A DNA stretch of 43,742 nucleotides, from positions 1,634,007 through 1,677,748 of the forward strand of contig KZ111142.1 in assembly GCA_002077045.2 (NCBI GenBank). Direction: 5' to 3'. Each line of letters starts with the position of its first letter. The first letter of the stretch is position 1. Source of the DNA: Rachicladosporium sp. CCFEE 5018. Its lineage: Eukaryota; Ascomycota; Dothideomycetes; Cladosporiales; Cladosporiaceae. The notes beneath the pieces were generated by a model. The model worked only from the letters and a program-made list of their open reading frames with translations, made no database searches and was not told the origin of the DNA. Made by a program: the position numbers and the translations under genes. Shown in pieces: positions 9,102 to 18,816 of the stretch.

Positions 9102-11159
9102 TCAAGAAATCGTATTTCCCCATCTGATCCCCGGTCTCCCTCGACTCACTTCCGGCGGTCGACCTAGATCTGCACCCAGCAGACCGTCCAGTCCTGCCGC
9201 GACGGCCGTCGATGCCAGTAATGGTGGCTTGTCGACTTCAATGCCACTGTCTCGATCACCGAAGTCACTGCTCTCTAGACTTCCGGTTCCTCGTCCTTCG
9301 CCTCCAACGCCTTGCCAGACGTCTAGGAAGCCGAGGGTCTGCTCTTCTACGATGTCTTCCGCAGCGAGTAAGGTATCGTCTCCCTCATCCGCGGCGCCGA
9401 GCCCGACGTCCTCACCGCTGCCAGGCGAGTGCAGCGCATCGTCTTGATCGTGTCCGTCAGCTAGCACACGACCACCGAGTTTGACGTCAGAGGTCTTAAC
9501 GTGGTAGTCTAGCGCCCTCCTCCCTTCTCTCAGCATATCTTCCGCAGCGAACGTGCAGCGTTTGAGACTCTGGTTCATCATCTGGCTTTGCACAAGCAAC
9601 TCCTTATGCCTCTCCAGATCCTTCCTTAGCCTCTCCTCGTCCTTAGCCAACCGCGCAGCATCCCTCGCGCTGCCCAGTCGCCGTGATGGAGACATAGCGC
9701 TCGTGTCGTTCGAAAATACGCTCGAACTCTCATCATCATCTTCGGAGTGACTAGACCCGTCGTATATATCTGTGAAGCCAGAGGGGAGGCCGAAGTCCGC
9801 ATCGTACTCGCCCGGCTCGGCATCTTCGTCCGCTTCGCCTACGGCGCTGAGACCTTCGCTTAGTCGGGCTGTGCGGTCATCGAAGCGGCCTGCTCTAGAC
9901 AGACGACGGAAGCGCTTGAGCTCCGACTTCTGCCGTCGTACTTCTCGTTCGAGGCTGGCGTTGATGGCTAGCAGCGAGGAATTGGAGATCTCGAGATCGA
10001 GGAGTTTGCGCTCGCGTCGGGCGTCGGAGGCGAGGTCGGAGAGGCCTTTCGTTGGAGACAGTGGGGACTCAGCAGGCTTGGTCTGTGTCTGCAAAGACAG
10101 TGGCGACGGCGTGTTGACCTGAGGTTCTAGCGTCGTGGCTGAGCGCCGCCGGGGCTCATTCGAAGCAGGTGAGTCTAGAGACGATAGACTGGGCGACTTG
10201 CGATGTGGTGTCTGCTCGCTGCTGATTGTGCGAGGTGCGAGTGGTCGCTGTGCACCCTCGAGAGCTTGTGGCGAAGGTAATGGCGAGGGCCGAGATCCGA
10301 AGATCTGCGAAGCACCTTTACGGTAGGAGAGGTGAATGTTCTCCTTGCTCGGAGACGGGGAGCGAGCAGCAGCACTGTGTCGGGGAAGAGTCGCGAAGAA
10401 GGGCGAGGTGTTGGACACTGTACTCAGCGCAGGCGACAGGATGGGTGGGCTGTTCAATGGGCCAGATATCGGGTCTGTCCTTGCACGCACTCCTGAGGTT
10501 CTCGCATCGGAGACGATAGACGACGGTCGTGATGATTTGCGTGTAGCTGTGACTCCGTTCGTACCCTCATGCTGCCCGTCCGCATAGAAGAATGCTGCAG
10601 GCTTCTTCGCCTCGACTTTCTTCGGTGCTGGTTCCAGGTTGCGCGCCTCGCTGGCATGGAAGAAACGACTGTCGATGCTCCCCACAGCTTGACTGCTGAG
10701 ATCGACGAAGCCAGGCGATGTAGTCAAAGGCGAACGTGCCCTGCCTGCTCCACCGATCAAACTCTTCGGTCGTGTCGCGCGACCTGACCCAATGCTCGAC
10801 ACGCTATCGCCACCCCGATCGCTCGTCACGCTTGCCCGTCCACTGATCAAGCTTGGCGACTGCCCTCCATTTACCGGCGTTCCAGACCCCTCCACTCTCG
10901 TCTTTCGTGTCGAAGATCGCGGCGTAACATTGCCCAGGTCCTTCACCGGCGTCTCGTCCTGCCTCGGCGGTGTAGCTCGCGCATTCAAAGGACCCGCAAG
11001 CGCATCTTGCCTGATTGTGAGCGGTCGTCTGACTGCCCCGCCTGGCGACGATGTTGGCGCGACAGCTACGCGTGGTGCTAGGGGTGTTCGTGGAGTCCTA
11101 CTCGCAGCGAGTGTAGGCTTGAGGGTGCGGCCGTCTGTCGCGGGTCGATGGGTAGACAT
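9102..11159 (-). CDS. Conserved fungal coiled-coil protein, unknown function
   Basis: 685 aa in one exon with the start ATG at 11159. The first 370 residues are Ser/Pro/Thr/Arg-rich and likely disordered, with one block that looks conserved (SRFFHASEARNL and AAFFYADG, about 164-195). Two coiled-coil segments follow: about 380-422 (LLAINASLEREVRRQK and basic residues) and about 497-555 (EERLRKDLERHKELLVQ). An acidic/Ser stretch (440-490) lies between them and an acidic C-terminal region follows. I do not recognise a named family. Ser-Pro sites and coiled coils suit a scaffold or cytoskeleton-linked protein, but that is inference. It diverges from the polymerase kappa gene. Confidence 0.75.
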   Translation of the reverse strand: MSTHRPATDGRTLKPTLAASRTPRTPLAPRVAVAPTSSPGGAVRRPLTIRQDALAGPLNARATPPRQDETPVKDLGNVTPRSSTRKTRVEGSGTPVNGGQSPSLISGRASVTSDRGGDSVSSIGSGRATRPKSLIGGAGRARSPLTTSPGFVDLSSQAVGSIDSRFFHASEARNLEPAPKKVEAKKPAAFFYADGQHEGTNGVTATRKSSRPSSIVSDARTSGVRARTDPISGPLNSPPILSPALSTVSNTSPFFATLPRHSAAARSPSPSKENIHLSYRKGASQIFGSRPSPLPSPQALEGAQRPLAPRTISSEQTPHRKSPSLSSLDSPASNEPRRRSATTLEPQVNTPSPLSLQTQTKPAESPLSPTKGLSDLASDARRERKLLDLEISNSSLLAINASLEREVRRQKSELKRFRRLSRAGRFDDRTARLSEGLSAVGEADEDAEPGEYDADFGLPSGFTDIYDGSSHSEDDDESSSVFSNDTSAMSPSRRLGSARDAARLAKDEERLRKDLERHKELLVQSQMMNQSLKRCTFAAEDMLREGRRALDYHVKTSDVKLGGRVLADGHDQDDALHSPGSGEDVGLGAADEGDDTLLAAEDIVEEQTLGFLDVWQGVGGEGRGTGSLESSDFGDRDSGIEVDKPPLLASTAVAAGLDGLLGADLGRPPEVSRGRPGIRWGNTIS

Positions 11160-11492
11160 GGAGCGCTACGTCGTGTCATGTCTTGATGTGTCCCGCGGAT
11201 CTAGGTCAGTGGTCGGTGTCGTCGCAGTCCATGCTAGTCACGAAATGGCCTCGTCGCAATGTTGACTCGCCGCCCCAACAATTGATGACGGAGTGGAATG
11301 CATGGGGATGCATGTCATTGTCGGGGGTGTGTAGGGATTATGCCGACACCCCACACTACGGCAGTGACAATCGCGTGAGCGTCGCGTAAATATACTTTCT
11401 ACACCTCGATGGACGTGCATGTCAAACAAGTCCGATCATGAGTGGCAACGTGCAGGCATTAGACATATTGCATATATCATGGAGTATCTAGA
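11160..11492. promoter_or_regulatory. Divergent promoter region, coiled-coil gene / polymerase kappa
   Basis: 333 bp between two divergently read starts, so it must carry both promoters. An AT-rich GTAAATATACTTTC lies about 100 bp before the polymerase start and a second, ATTGCATATATCATGG, about 20-30 bp before it. No motif for a named regulator is evident. Confidence 0.45.
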
Positions 11493-13475
11493 ATGCCTCG
11501 CCACAACGAAGACCTCGCCGGCGAGGCTCAGGCTGCGGTCGATCAGGCCGCAGCACCGGCAGCGAGCCAGCATCATACCCTGAAGTACCATTTGCTAGGC
11601 CCTTCCCTCACAAAGTCCGGCCAGGATGGCGTGGACCAGAAGAAGGTCTCCGAGATCATCTACAATGCCTCCAAGGGAAGCCGATACTTCAACAATGAGG
11701 AGAACAAGGACCGTAACCTCACAGTCAAGATCAACCGTATCTTGGCCAAGAAGCGCGAGCTAGAGCGTGTAGAGGCGCAGGGAGGGCTCAAGAATGATCT
11801 ACGAAAGGCAGACGAGTACATCGCGGAGCTGGAACTGAGTCGGGAGCTAGACCAGGTGCTGGTGCACATGGACTGTGATGCCTTTTACGCTGCTGTAGAG
11901 GAGCTCGATCAGCCCGAGCTCCGCGATGTCCCATTTGCAGTCGGCAAAGGAGTGCTTACGACTTGCAACTATCATGCCCGTAAGTTCGGCTGCCGAAGTG
12001 GCATGGCTGGCTTCGTAGCGGATAAGCTCTGCCCTGGCTTGATCCACATACCTCTAAACTTCGACAAGTATACCGCGAAGGCGAAAGAAGTCCGCACAGT
12101 CCTCGAGCGCTACGATCCACGCTTCGAGTCCGCGAGTCTAGACGAAGCATACCTGAATGTCACAGCCTACTGCGAGGAGCACGACATGTCTGGCGAAGAT
12201 GTCGTGAGCCAGATGCGCGCTGAGGTCTTCGAGGAGTGTAAGATCACCATCTCCGCTGGCATAGCTGCGAACGCTAAGCTAGCGAAAATCTGCAGCAACA
12301 TCAATAAGCCCAATGGACAATTTCTCCTGCCCTCAGACCGCGCCAGCATCCTAGCCTTCATGCGCGATCTGCCCACGCGGAAGGTCAACGGCGTAGGCCG
12401 TGTCTTCGAGCGTGAGCTAGATGCTATCGGAGTCAAGACCTGCGGCGACATCTACGCTCAACGCCAGTACCTTCGCGGTCTGTTTGGCGAGAAAGCATTC
12501 GAGTTCCTGATGTCCATCCATCTCGGACTCGGCCGGACGAATGTGCAGCCAGCCGAGGAACACGAGCGCAAGAGTGTAGGCACCGAGAGCACATTCCACG
12601 ACATGGAGGATCCTACTGAGCTGCGGGAGAAGCTGCGCTGGATCGCCGATGAACTTGAGAAAGATCTGGAGCGTACGCAATTCAAAGGTCGGACGTTGGT
12701 GTTGAAAGTCAAGCTGCACAGCTACGAAGTCTTCACGCGGCAATTCCAGCCTCCTAAAGCTGTCCATAAGGCCGACGATCTCTACAACTTCGGCCTCCAA
12801 ATGTTCGAAAAGATCGAGAAGGAGATCCCCGGCCTCAAACTCCGACTAATGGGCCTCCGCTGCACGCACCTCGTATCTATGAAAAAAGGCGAGCGCGACT
12901 TCTTCGGCCGCTCACGCCAACCCTCCCGTGGCTCTGGCGAGCCCTCCGAAGCCCCCAGCCCTGAGCTAGACTCCGAAGGCTGGCAAAAGTGGCCCGACGA
13001 AGAATTCGAAGCCGCCGCCCGCCTCGAACAGCAAGACGAGATGGAAGAACTCGAGCGCCTCTCCCAGCAAGATCAAAACCCCACCATCCCCTCCGAAGAC
13101 TCCGAGCGCAAAGCCTTCGAAGTCCGCAAACACGACAACGGGTTCGCCTGGCGCTTACTCCTCGAAGAAGAGCGCGCGAAAGAGGAAGCCGAAGCCAGAC
13201 TCAAGAATCCGCCTCCGCAGCAGTGGGATTGTCCTGTTTGCGCTGTGGCGCAGAATGCCGATGAGAGGGCCTTCAACTCGCATATCGATGCTTGTCTGTC
13301 CCGGCAGACTATCAAGGAGATAGTGCATACCGTTGAGCCCGTGGCACAGGTGGCGAATCCGGTGATGCCGCCGCCACTTAGTACTGCGAGGCGGAAACGA
13401 GGGAGGCCGCCGAGTGGTGGTGGAGGGGCAGGGGAGGTGGGGGATAAGAGGGCGCGGAAAGCGTTCTTCGCCTAG
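11493..13475 (+). CDS. POLK: DNA polymerase kappa (DinB-type Y-family translesion polymerase)
   Basis: 660 aa, intronless. Seen: the kappa-type N-terminal clasp (about 30-120), the metal-binding motif VHMDCDAFYA (Asp127), a YHARKFG block (about 160-166), the second catalytic motif SASLDEAYLN (Asp217, Glu218), palm/thumb blocks including NKPNGQ and the helix-hairpin-helix LPTRKVNGVGRV, and a little-finger domain (about 330-440). Near the C-terminus a C-x2-C-x13-H-x3-C set (Cys580, Cys583, His597, Cys601) resembles a single UBZ-type ubiquitin-binding finger; human Pol kappa has two. The protein ends with a basic stretch and KAFFA, which looks like a degenerate PCNA-binding end because the usual Gln is not present. 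Family role: bypass of N2-guanine lesions and extension of mismatched ends in the nucleus. Confidence 0.95.
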   Translation: MPRHNEDLAGEAQAAVDQAAAPAASQHHTLKYHLLGPSLTKSGQDGVDQKKVSEIIYNASKGSRYFNNEENKDRNLTVKINRILAKKRELERVEAQGGLKNDLRKADEYIAELELSRELDQVLVHMDCDAFYAAVEELDQPELRDVPFAVGKGVLTTCNYHARKFGCRSGMAGFVADKLCPGLIHIPLNFDKYTAKAKEVRTVLERYDPRFESASLDEAYLNVTAYCEEHDMSGEDVVSQMRAEVFEECKITISAGIAANAKLAKICSNINKPNGQFLLPSDRASILAFMRDLPTRKVNGVGRVFERELDAIGVKTCGDIYAQRQYLRGLFGEKAFEFLMSIHLGLGRTNVQPAEEHERKSVGTESTFHDMEDPTELREKLRWIADELEKDLERTQFKGRTLVLKVKLHSYEVFTRQFQPPKAVHKADDLYNFGLQMFEKIEKEIPGLKLRLMGLRCTHLVSMKKGERDFFGRSRQPSRGSGEPSEAPSPELDSEGWQKWPDEEFEAAARLEQQDEMEELERLSQQDQNPTIPSEDSERKAFEVRKHDNGFAWRLLLEEERAKEEAEARLKNPPPQQWDCPVCAVAQNADERAFNSHIDACLSRQTIKEIVHTVEPVAQVANPVMPPPLSTARRKRGRPPSGGGGAGEVGDKRARKAFFA

Positions 13476-13624
13476 GCCCATACTTAAGCAGGTGATGCGA
13501 AAGCTGCAGCATTATACACAGCGTAGGCACTCTCGTGCGTCTATACATCTATACATCTTCTCACATCGCGCAGTGCACATATCGTCGAGGTTTCCGCCTC
13601 GTCCACAGCCAAGGTAAGCACACC

Positions 13625-15412
13625 TCATAGCTTTGCAGCCTCCATGATCATCTCCAGGGCCTCGATCAACTTCTCATCCTCGTACCGCCTCCCCACAAGC
13701 TGCAGCGAGATCGGCGCATCAGTGTAAGTCTCTGGCTTGTCTGTAGGATCTTCGTCAGTGCAATCCCTCCCTAGGTAGTCGTATACCACATAGACGACAA
13801 CATGATACTCACAAAGCTCATGATTATACTCATCCTTCTCGTTCCTTGGCTTGTACGTCTTATCGACCTTATCCTCCGCTCCGCAGTACAGCCCAGTCGG
13901 GAAAACCACAGCTGGGTAATCTAGGAGGTTCCATTGCGAAGTGTAGTTCCAGTATCGTGCGCAATTTAGCGGTGGTGCGCAGCCGGGGCCGACGGGGCAG
14001 AGGATCACGTCGACCATGTCGTCTTCCTTGGCTAGTGGTGCAGCAACGTCTAGCTTGCCTTTCTGCTCTGGACCCGGGAGCGATGTACCGATGCTGTTCC
14101 AGTGCTTCGTGTAAGCTGCGCGATAGGCATCTCGTTCCCCAGTCAAGCGCCAGACTTCTGTGACGGAAAGTGACTTCATGTTCGGGTTCTCCTTGATGAT
14201 GAACTTACTCAGCGGCCACCAGGGTTCTCCGGAGGCGTCTATGGCTGCCTTCTCCTCGGCGGCGCCGTCTGCGAAGTAGAGGGACGAGATGATGCGCCAT
14301 GCTCTGTCGTGGTCGTAAGGTGGGAAGTCGATGATCTCGATGTCAGGGTGGCTGGAGAGCTTGGAGACCACAGAGTCGATACCTCGGAGGATGGGAGGGT
14401 GCGGGCGGACCATACCGTCATCGCGCAGTACGCCGATACGGAGTTTCCGCTTTCCTCCAGCATCACGCCGGAGCAGGTCTCCCGTAGCTTTCCACGGCAA
14501 TGGCACCAACATCGGATCATGCAGCCACGGTTTCTGATCTATCAGCACTTTCATGAACACCTTGATCCCCTCCAGACTCGTACTGAGCGGCCCAACGACA
14601 GGCACTACATGCTCCTCCCCTATCATGGTCGCCGCGAAGCCATCAAGCGGTAAGCGATAGCTACTCGTTCGCAAGCCAAAGACACCCTGATTCGCGGCTG
14701 GACTACGAATGGAGCCGCCTATATCAGTTCCGATGCCGAGACAGCTGCCGCGAAGTCCTACGAGCGCGCCTTCGCCGCCACTGGATCCACCGGAGGTAAG
14801 TGAGGTGTTGTAGGGATTGACTGTCACGCCGAAGATGTTGGAGCTGGTTTCGAGGTGCATTAGGGTTTGCGGCTCTGTGGTTCGGGCGTAAAAGACTGCG
14901 CCGGCGCTCCAGAGTAGCCTTAGGATTAGGGCGTCAGAAGTGCCTTTCTGACCTACCCAAGATATGAAGCCGGCGTTCAGGTCGAGGTCTTTCATCGAGA
15001 TGTGCTCTTTGACGCTTATTGGCAGGCCATGGAAGGGCCCGATGGGTTTCTTGTGAGTGGCATAGTAGTCGTCCAAGACTTTGGCGCGGGCTAGGGCGCG
15101 GCTGGGTAGGAGCTCGGTGATGCAATTCACTAATTTTGAGGCGAGGCCGGCGCGTTGGAGAAAGGCTGTTGTCACGGCTGTGGAAGTGAGGGCACCGGTG
15201 GAGAGCTGGGAGAGGAGAGTCTCGGGAGGAGACTCGGTGATTTGGAGGACGTCCTTGGGAAGGAGCTGGCTAGGGATGCCAGTGACGTTCCTAGGGAGCT
15301 CGTCTGGTGGGTTTGAAACTGCGGGTTTGACTTTGGCGATGGTGTCGTCGCGGTGCTTTTGCGCTGCTGCAGCGACGTCTTGCCAGGACAAGCCTTGGGC
15401 CGTGAGAGACAT
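13625..15412 (-). CDS. Amidase-signature hydrolase (acetamidase/general amidase type), two exons
   Basis: The frame of 595 codons is open throughout but contains a 72-nt intron at 13741-13812; splicing gives complement(join(13625..13740,13813..15412)), 571 aa. Removal turns a foreign-looking insert into NHELYKPETYTDAPISLQLV, the usual family pattern. The amidase-signature triad is present: Lys135 in SVKEH, Ser210 in SGGSSGGEGA and nucleophile Ser234 in GTDIGGSIRSPA. Family role: hydrolysis of carboxylic amides to acid and ammonia, often for nitrogen use; the true substrate is not visible. It diverges from the FAT1-type gene over about 900 bp. No signal peptide or membrane helix is evident, so it is probably cytosolic. 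Confidence 0.92.
   Translation of the reverse strand: MSLTAQGLSWQDVAAAAQKHRDDTIAKVKPAVSNPPDELPRNVTGIPSQLLPKDVLQITESPPETLLSQLSTGALTSTAVTTAFLQRAGLASKLVNCITELLPSRALARAKVLDDYYATHKKPIGPFHGLPISVKEHISMKDLDLNAGFISWVGQKGTSDALILRLLWSAGAVFYARTTEPQTLMHLETSSNIFGVTVNPYNTSLTSGGSSGGEGALVGLRGSCLGIGTDIGGSIRSPAANQGVFGLRTSSYRLPLDGFAATMIGEEHVVPVVGPLSTSLEGIKVFMKVLIDQKPWLHDPMLVPLPWKATGDLLRRDAGGKRKLRIGVLRDDGMVRPHPPILRGIDSVVSKLSSHPDIEIIDFPPYDHDRAWRIISSLYFADGAAEEKAAIDASGEPWWPLSKFIIKENPNMKSLSVTEVWRLTGERDAYRAAYTKHWNSIGTSLPGPEQKGKLDVAAPLAKEDDMVDVILCPVGPGCAPPLNCARYWNYTSQWNLLDYPAVVFPTGLYCGAEDKVDKTYKPRNEKDEYNHELCEYHVVVYVVYDYLGRDCTDEDPTDKPETYTDAPISLQLVGRRYEDEKLIEALEMIMEAAKL
13741..13812 (-). other. In-frame intron of the amidase gene
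   Basis: Donor GTGAGT, branch-like CACTGACG and acceptor CCTACAG enclose 72 nt (24 codons) with no stop. The encoded insert (starting CEYHVVVYVVYDYL) has no place in the family. Confidence 0.88.
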
Positions 15413-16313
15413 GATGAAGCTAACCTGCCGATCAAGGAAAAGGAAGCAATGCTCGGGATTGAAAAGGACCGTATCGCAAACAAATGCTGAAGGAAGGAAG
15501 GTGACCTGGAAGAGCAGAGCGAAGACGACTTACGTGTGCTGTTGTGATCTACATCAGTCTGCTCTCCATAGTATGATGATAGCAGCAAGTTGCTAGATAG
15601 GCGATTTCACGATAGCAGAGCTGCGCTATGCTGATAGAGGTGGGGTCAGTGGGCACGCAAGCTGCAGTGCTGCTTCTGCCATACGCGACAGTTTTCGTAG
15701 TATTATGCAGCACATGGTGTTGAAGCAGATGTTTGTCGAGGTCTGCAATGTGTTCCGCGACCAAGTCAGCGGATGATCGATTGACGATACACCCGACGGA
15801 TGTGCTCACGGATGGAGAGTTTGTGCTACTCCCATGGTACTGTAGGTGTCCGATGAAAAACGTGGGAGGCTAGAGCCGTTGAAGCTACCAACTCACGTTG
15901 AAGTCAGTGCTGAGTACAGACTTCGTCGGACTCAAGGTGTTGAGCGTCGAGCAATATCTTCTGTTACGCTTTCCACCTCGCGGTAAATATCAGTTATGAT
16001 CATCGATTGATGAATGTGGGAAAGACAAAGGTAAGAAGGTTCACACTATCTCCGCCTCCACAAACGGTCGCGAGCATGACTCGAGCTTAGGCAATGAATG
16101 CCAGCGAACCTCGGCTCGCGTCGCTGAACGAACGTCGGACGAGCAGCTCGCAACGATGTCGTCGATCTCAGCCTCAGCCGCTTGCTGTAAGAGCAGTCAC
16201 GATCATTGCATTACCATTCGTCCGACTCTCGACGGCACTCAAGTTGAGGTCTTCGAAGTAAATCAAGGCTGCGACTTCGAAACCTGGGAGACTCGATCAT
16301 TACTACTGACATC
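15413..16313. promoter_or_regulatory. Divergent promoter region, amidase / FAT1-type gene
   Basis: About 900 bp between the amidase start and the FAT1-type start. An open frame starting at 16156 runs into the first exon region but gives no recognisable protein and is probably 5' UTR. I see no specific regulator site that I would defend. Confidence 0.4.
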
Positions 16314-18314
16314 ATGGCCGGTTCGTAAAGCTATCGCCGAGCGGTGGCTCCACAACCAACAAGGTACGAACATAGCTGATAAGTCACAGCCATACCCCTA
16401 GCCATCGCTGCGCCGGCAGCGGTCTCGGCGGCAGCATATCTCAACGCCAAGTTCGGCATCGGTCAAGACGTCAAAGGGCTGGCGAAGTTCACCAAGTTCC
16501 AGAAGCAGCTTGAGGCTCTGAATACGACAGACCGCGCGAATGCCTTCTACGCCTTCGAAGACGCTGCCAAAGATCCCAAATCAGCCAACAGGCTCTTCCT
16601 CGTCCTCCCATCAGATGCCGCAGCTCCAGGCCAGCAGACACAATGGACGTACGCCGAGGCATACGAGACGATGCTCAAGTACGCCGGGTGGCTGAAGGAT
16701 GAGTTCTCGGTTCAGCCGAAAGAGGTGGTGGCGATGGATTTCACGAACAAGCCGCAGTTCATATGGATGTGGTTCGCCATCTGGAGTTTGGGTGCCATCC
16801 CAGGGTTCATCAACAGCAATCTCCGCGACAATGCCTTCATCCACTGCGTCAAGATCTCGACAGCCAGGCTCCTCTTGATTGACTCGAGTATCCGAGAAGT
16901 GCTCACAGATGAAGCAAAGGCCGCACTAGGCCCTACAGACACCGGACGTGCCATCGACGCTGTGATCGTACAGGAAGACGCCCACGACAAGATCATGCTC
17001 CTAGCCCCATATCGTGCCCCGGACTCTCTCCGTCAAGGCGTTAAGTATACAGACACCTCCCTCCTAATTTACACATCCGGCACTACTGGCCTTCCCAAAG
17101 CCGGTAACGTCTCCTGGGGCAAGCCCTGGTCCGGCTACCTCTTCTGGCCCGCCTTCCAAGAACTTACCGCAGACTCACGTTACTACAGCCCTATGCCGCT
17201 CTACCACTCCGCTGCCTCACTTCTCTGTGTATGCGCCTGCATAGGCGCGCGCTGCACCTACATCATGGGTCCAAAATTCTCGCCTCGCAACTTCATGAAA
17301 CAGGTCTCGGAGACAAAAGCAGACCACTGCCAATACATCGGCGAAATCTGCCGGTACCTGCTCTCCACGCCCGCCTCACCCTACGACCGCGCCCACAACC
17401 TCAAAGTCGCTTTCGGCAATGGCTTACGACCAGACGTCTGGGACGCGTTCAAGGAGCGCTTCGCTATCCCAACCATAGTAGAATTCTACGGCGCCACGGA
17501 AGCACCCACCGCAACACTCGTCCAAAGCCGAAACACCTTCACCCGAGGCACGATCGGCAACACCGGTCTCATCGGCCGCCTGCTATCGAGGTCCACAACA
17601 GCAATCGTGAAATACGATCTCGAAACCGACACGCCGTACCGCTCCCCTAGCACGCACTTCTGCGTCCGCGCCGCAACGGGCGAAGCGGGAGAGTACATCA
17701 CCTGGCTGGATCCCGATGCCATAGCGGAGAAATATCAAGGCTACTTGGGCAACGACTCTGCTTCCACCTCGAAGATCTTGCGAGATGTCTTCGCGAAAGG
17801 CGACGCGTGGTATCGCACCGGCGATCTGCTGCGTCGAGACGCAGACGGGCGGCTATACTTCACCGATCGCATAGGCGATACCTTCCGCTGGAAAAGCGAG
17901 AACGTCTCCACGGCTGAAGTCGCCGAGGCGCTCTCAACTCACCCCGCGGTGAAAGAAGCGAATGTCTACGGTGTCTCGCTCCCTCACCACGACGGGCGTG
18001 CTGGCTGTGCTGCCTTGCTGCTGAACGACGGGCATAGTCTGGACAACGCTTCCACAGCTGCCAGTCTAGCAAACCACGTAAGGCAGAAGCTTCCGAAGTA
18101 CGCTGTGCCGCTGTTTCTGAGACTGGTGAAGGGGGAGTTTGAGATTACGGGGACGGTCAAGCAGACGAAGGTCGGGCTTAGGAACCAGGGCGTGGAGATC
18201 GAGAAGATGGGTGGGGATAGGCTGTTTTGGCTTCCGACTGTGGGGGCGGAGGCTTATGAGACGTTCGCGGAGAAGCAATGGGGCAACTTGAGTGGTGGAG
18301 GGGTGAGGCTGTGA
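16314..18314 (+). CDS. FAT1: Very-long-chain acyl-CoA synthetase / fatty acid transport protein (FATP/Fat1 type), 7-nt first exon
   Basis: The large open frame begins at an internal Met, but the sequence upstream of it is coding in the same frame back to 16390. Joining 16314..16320 (ATGGCCG) to 16390..18314 gives 643 aa beginning MAAIPLAIAAPAAVSAAAYL, the hydrophobic N-terminus usual in fungal FATPs; the family is about 600-650 aa. The 69-nt intron has donor GTTCGT, branch-like GCTGAT and acceptor GTCACAG. Seen motifs: AMP-binding LIYTSGTTGLPKAG (about 228-241), EFYGATEAP, YRTGDLLRRDADGRLYFTDR and the FATP motif FRWKSENVSTAEVAEAL. Family role: ATP-dependent activation and vectorial import of long and very-long-chain fatty acids at ER, lipid droplets, peroxisome or plasma membrane. 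The C-terminus VRL is not a standard PTS1. Confidence 0.92.
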
Positions 18315-18816
18315 AGGTGATGATCTGATAGGATAAATTACATATTGCATACACGCGTGCTCCTACAGCAGCTCGTTCCACGTTCGCCGAAGATCTTCTT
18401 TCTATGTTTCTGTACATCCTCGCACGCCGACGCATATAGATACTTCTATGCTCAAGACGCTGCGTTCCCATTCTTGGCGACTTTTTGCCGTGCGAGCTAC
18501 TGCGCCGTTATATCGTGGCATCCCATAGTCGAGAGACCGGGAGAAGCCGGCAGGGCAGTCTATCTTTCTCTGCGTGGTTCGAAGCTCGGAGTTGCCTGCA
18601 TTGTCTGACGTAGCAGCGGGTCGACTCGCTGATACTGACAGTCGCTCATTGTGGCGCTGTTAATCGGCAGGCTCGATCTTGCAGACTTCATAATCCTCAT
18701 CGCGCCATCAGCCATCCAGGTGGGATTGTTCAGCTCTTCATCGGATCTTGCTGTGGACGCATCATGTTCTGGCCTCTCCTGTACATTTTCATCTTCGCTG
18801 TAGCGGATCGAGTCCC
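18315..18816. other. Convergent 3' intergenic region
   Basis: 502 bp between the stops of the FAT1-type gene and the mitochondrial uS8 gene. It holds both 3' ends; only short frames are open and I see nothing else in it. Confidence 0.45.

Noticed and set aside
18570..18600. GGTTCGAA-like tRNA B-box
   Set aside because: No matching A-box or cloverleaf around it; other GGTTCGA hits lie in coding sequence.
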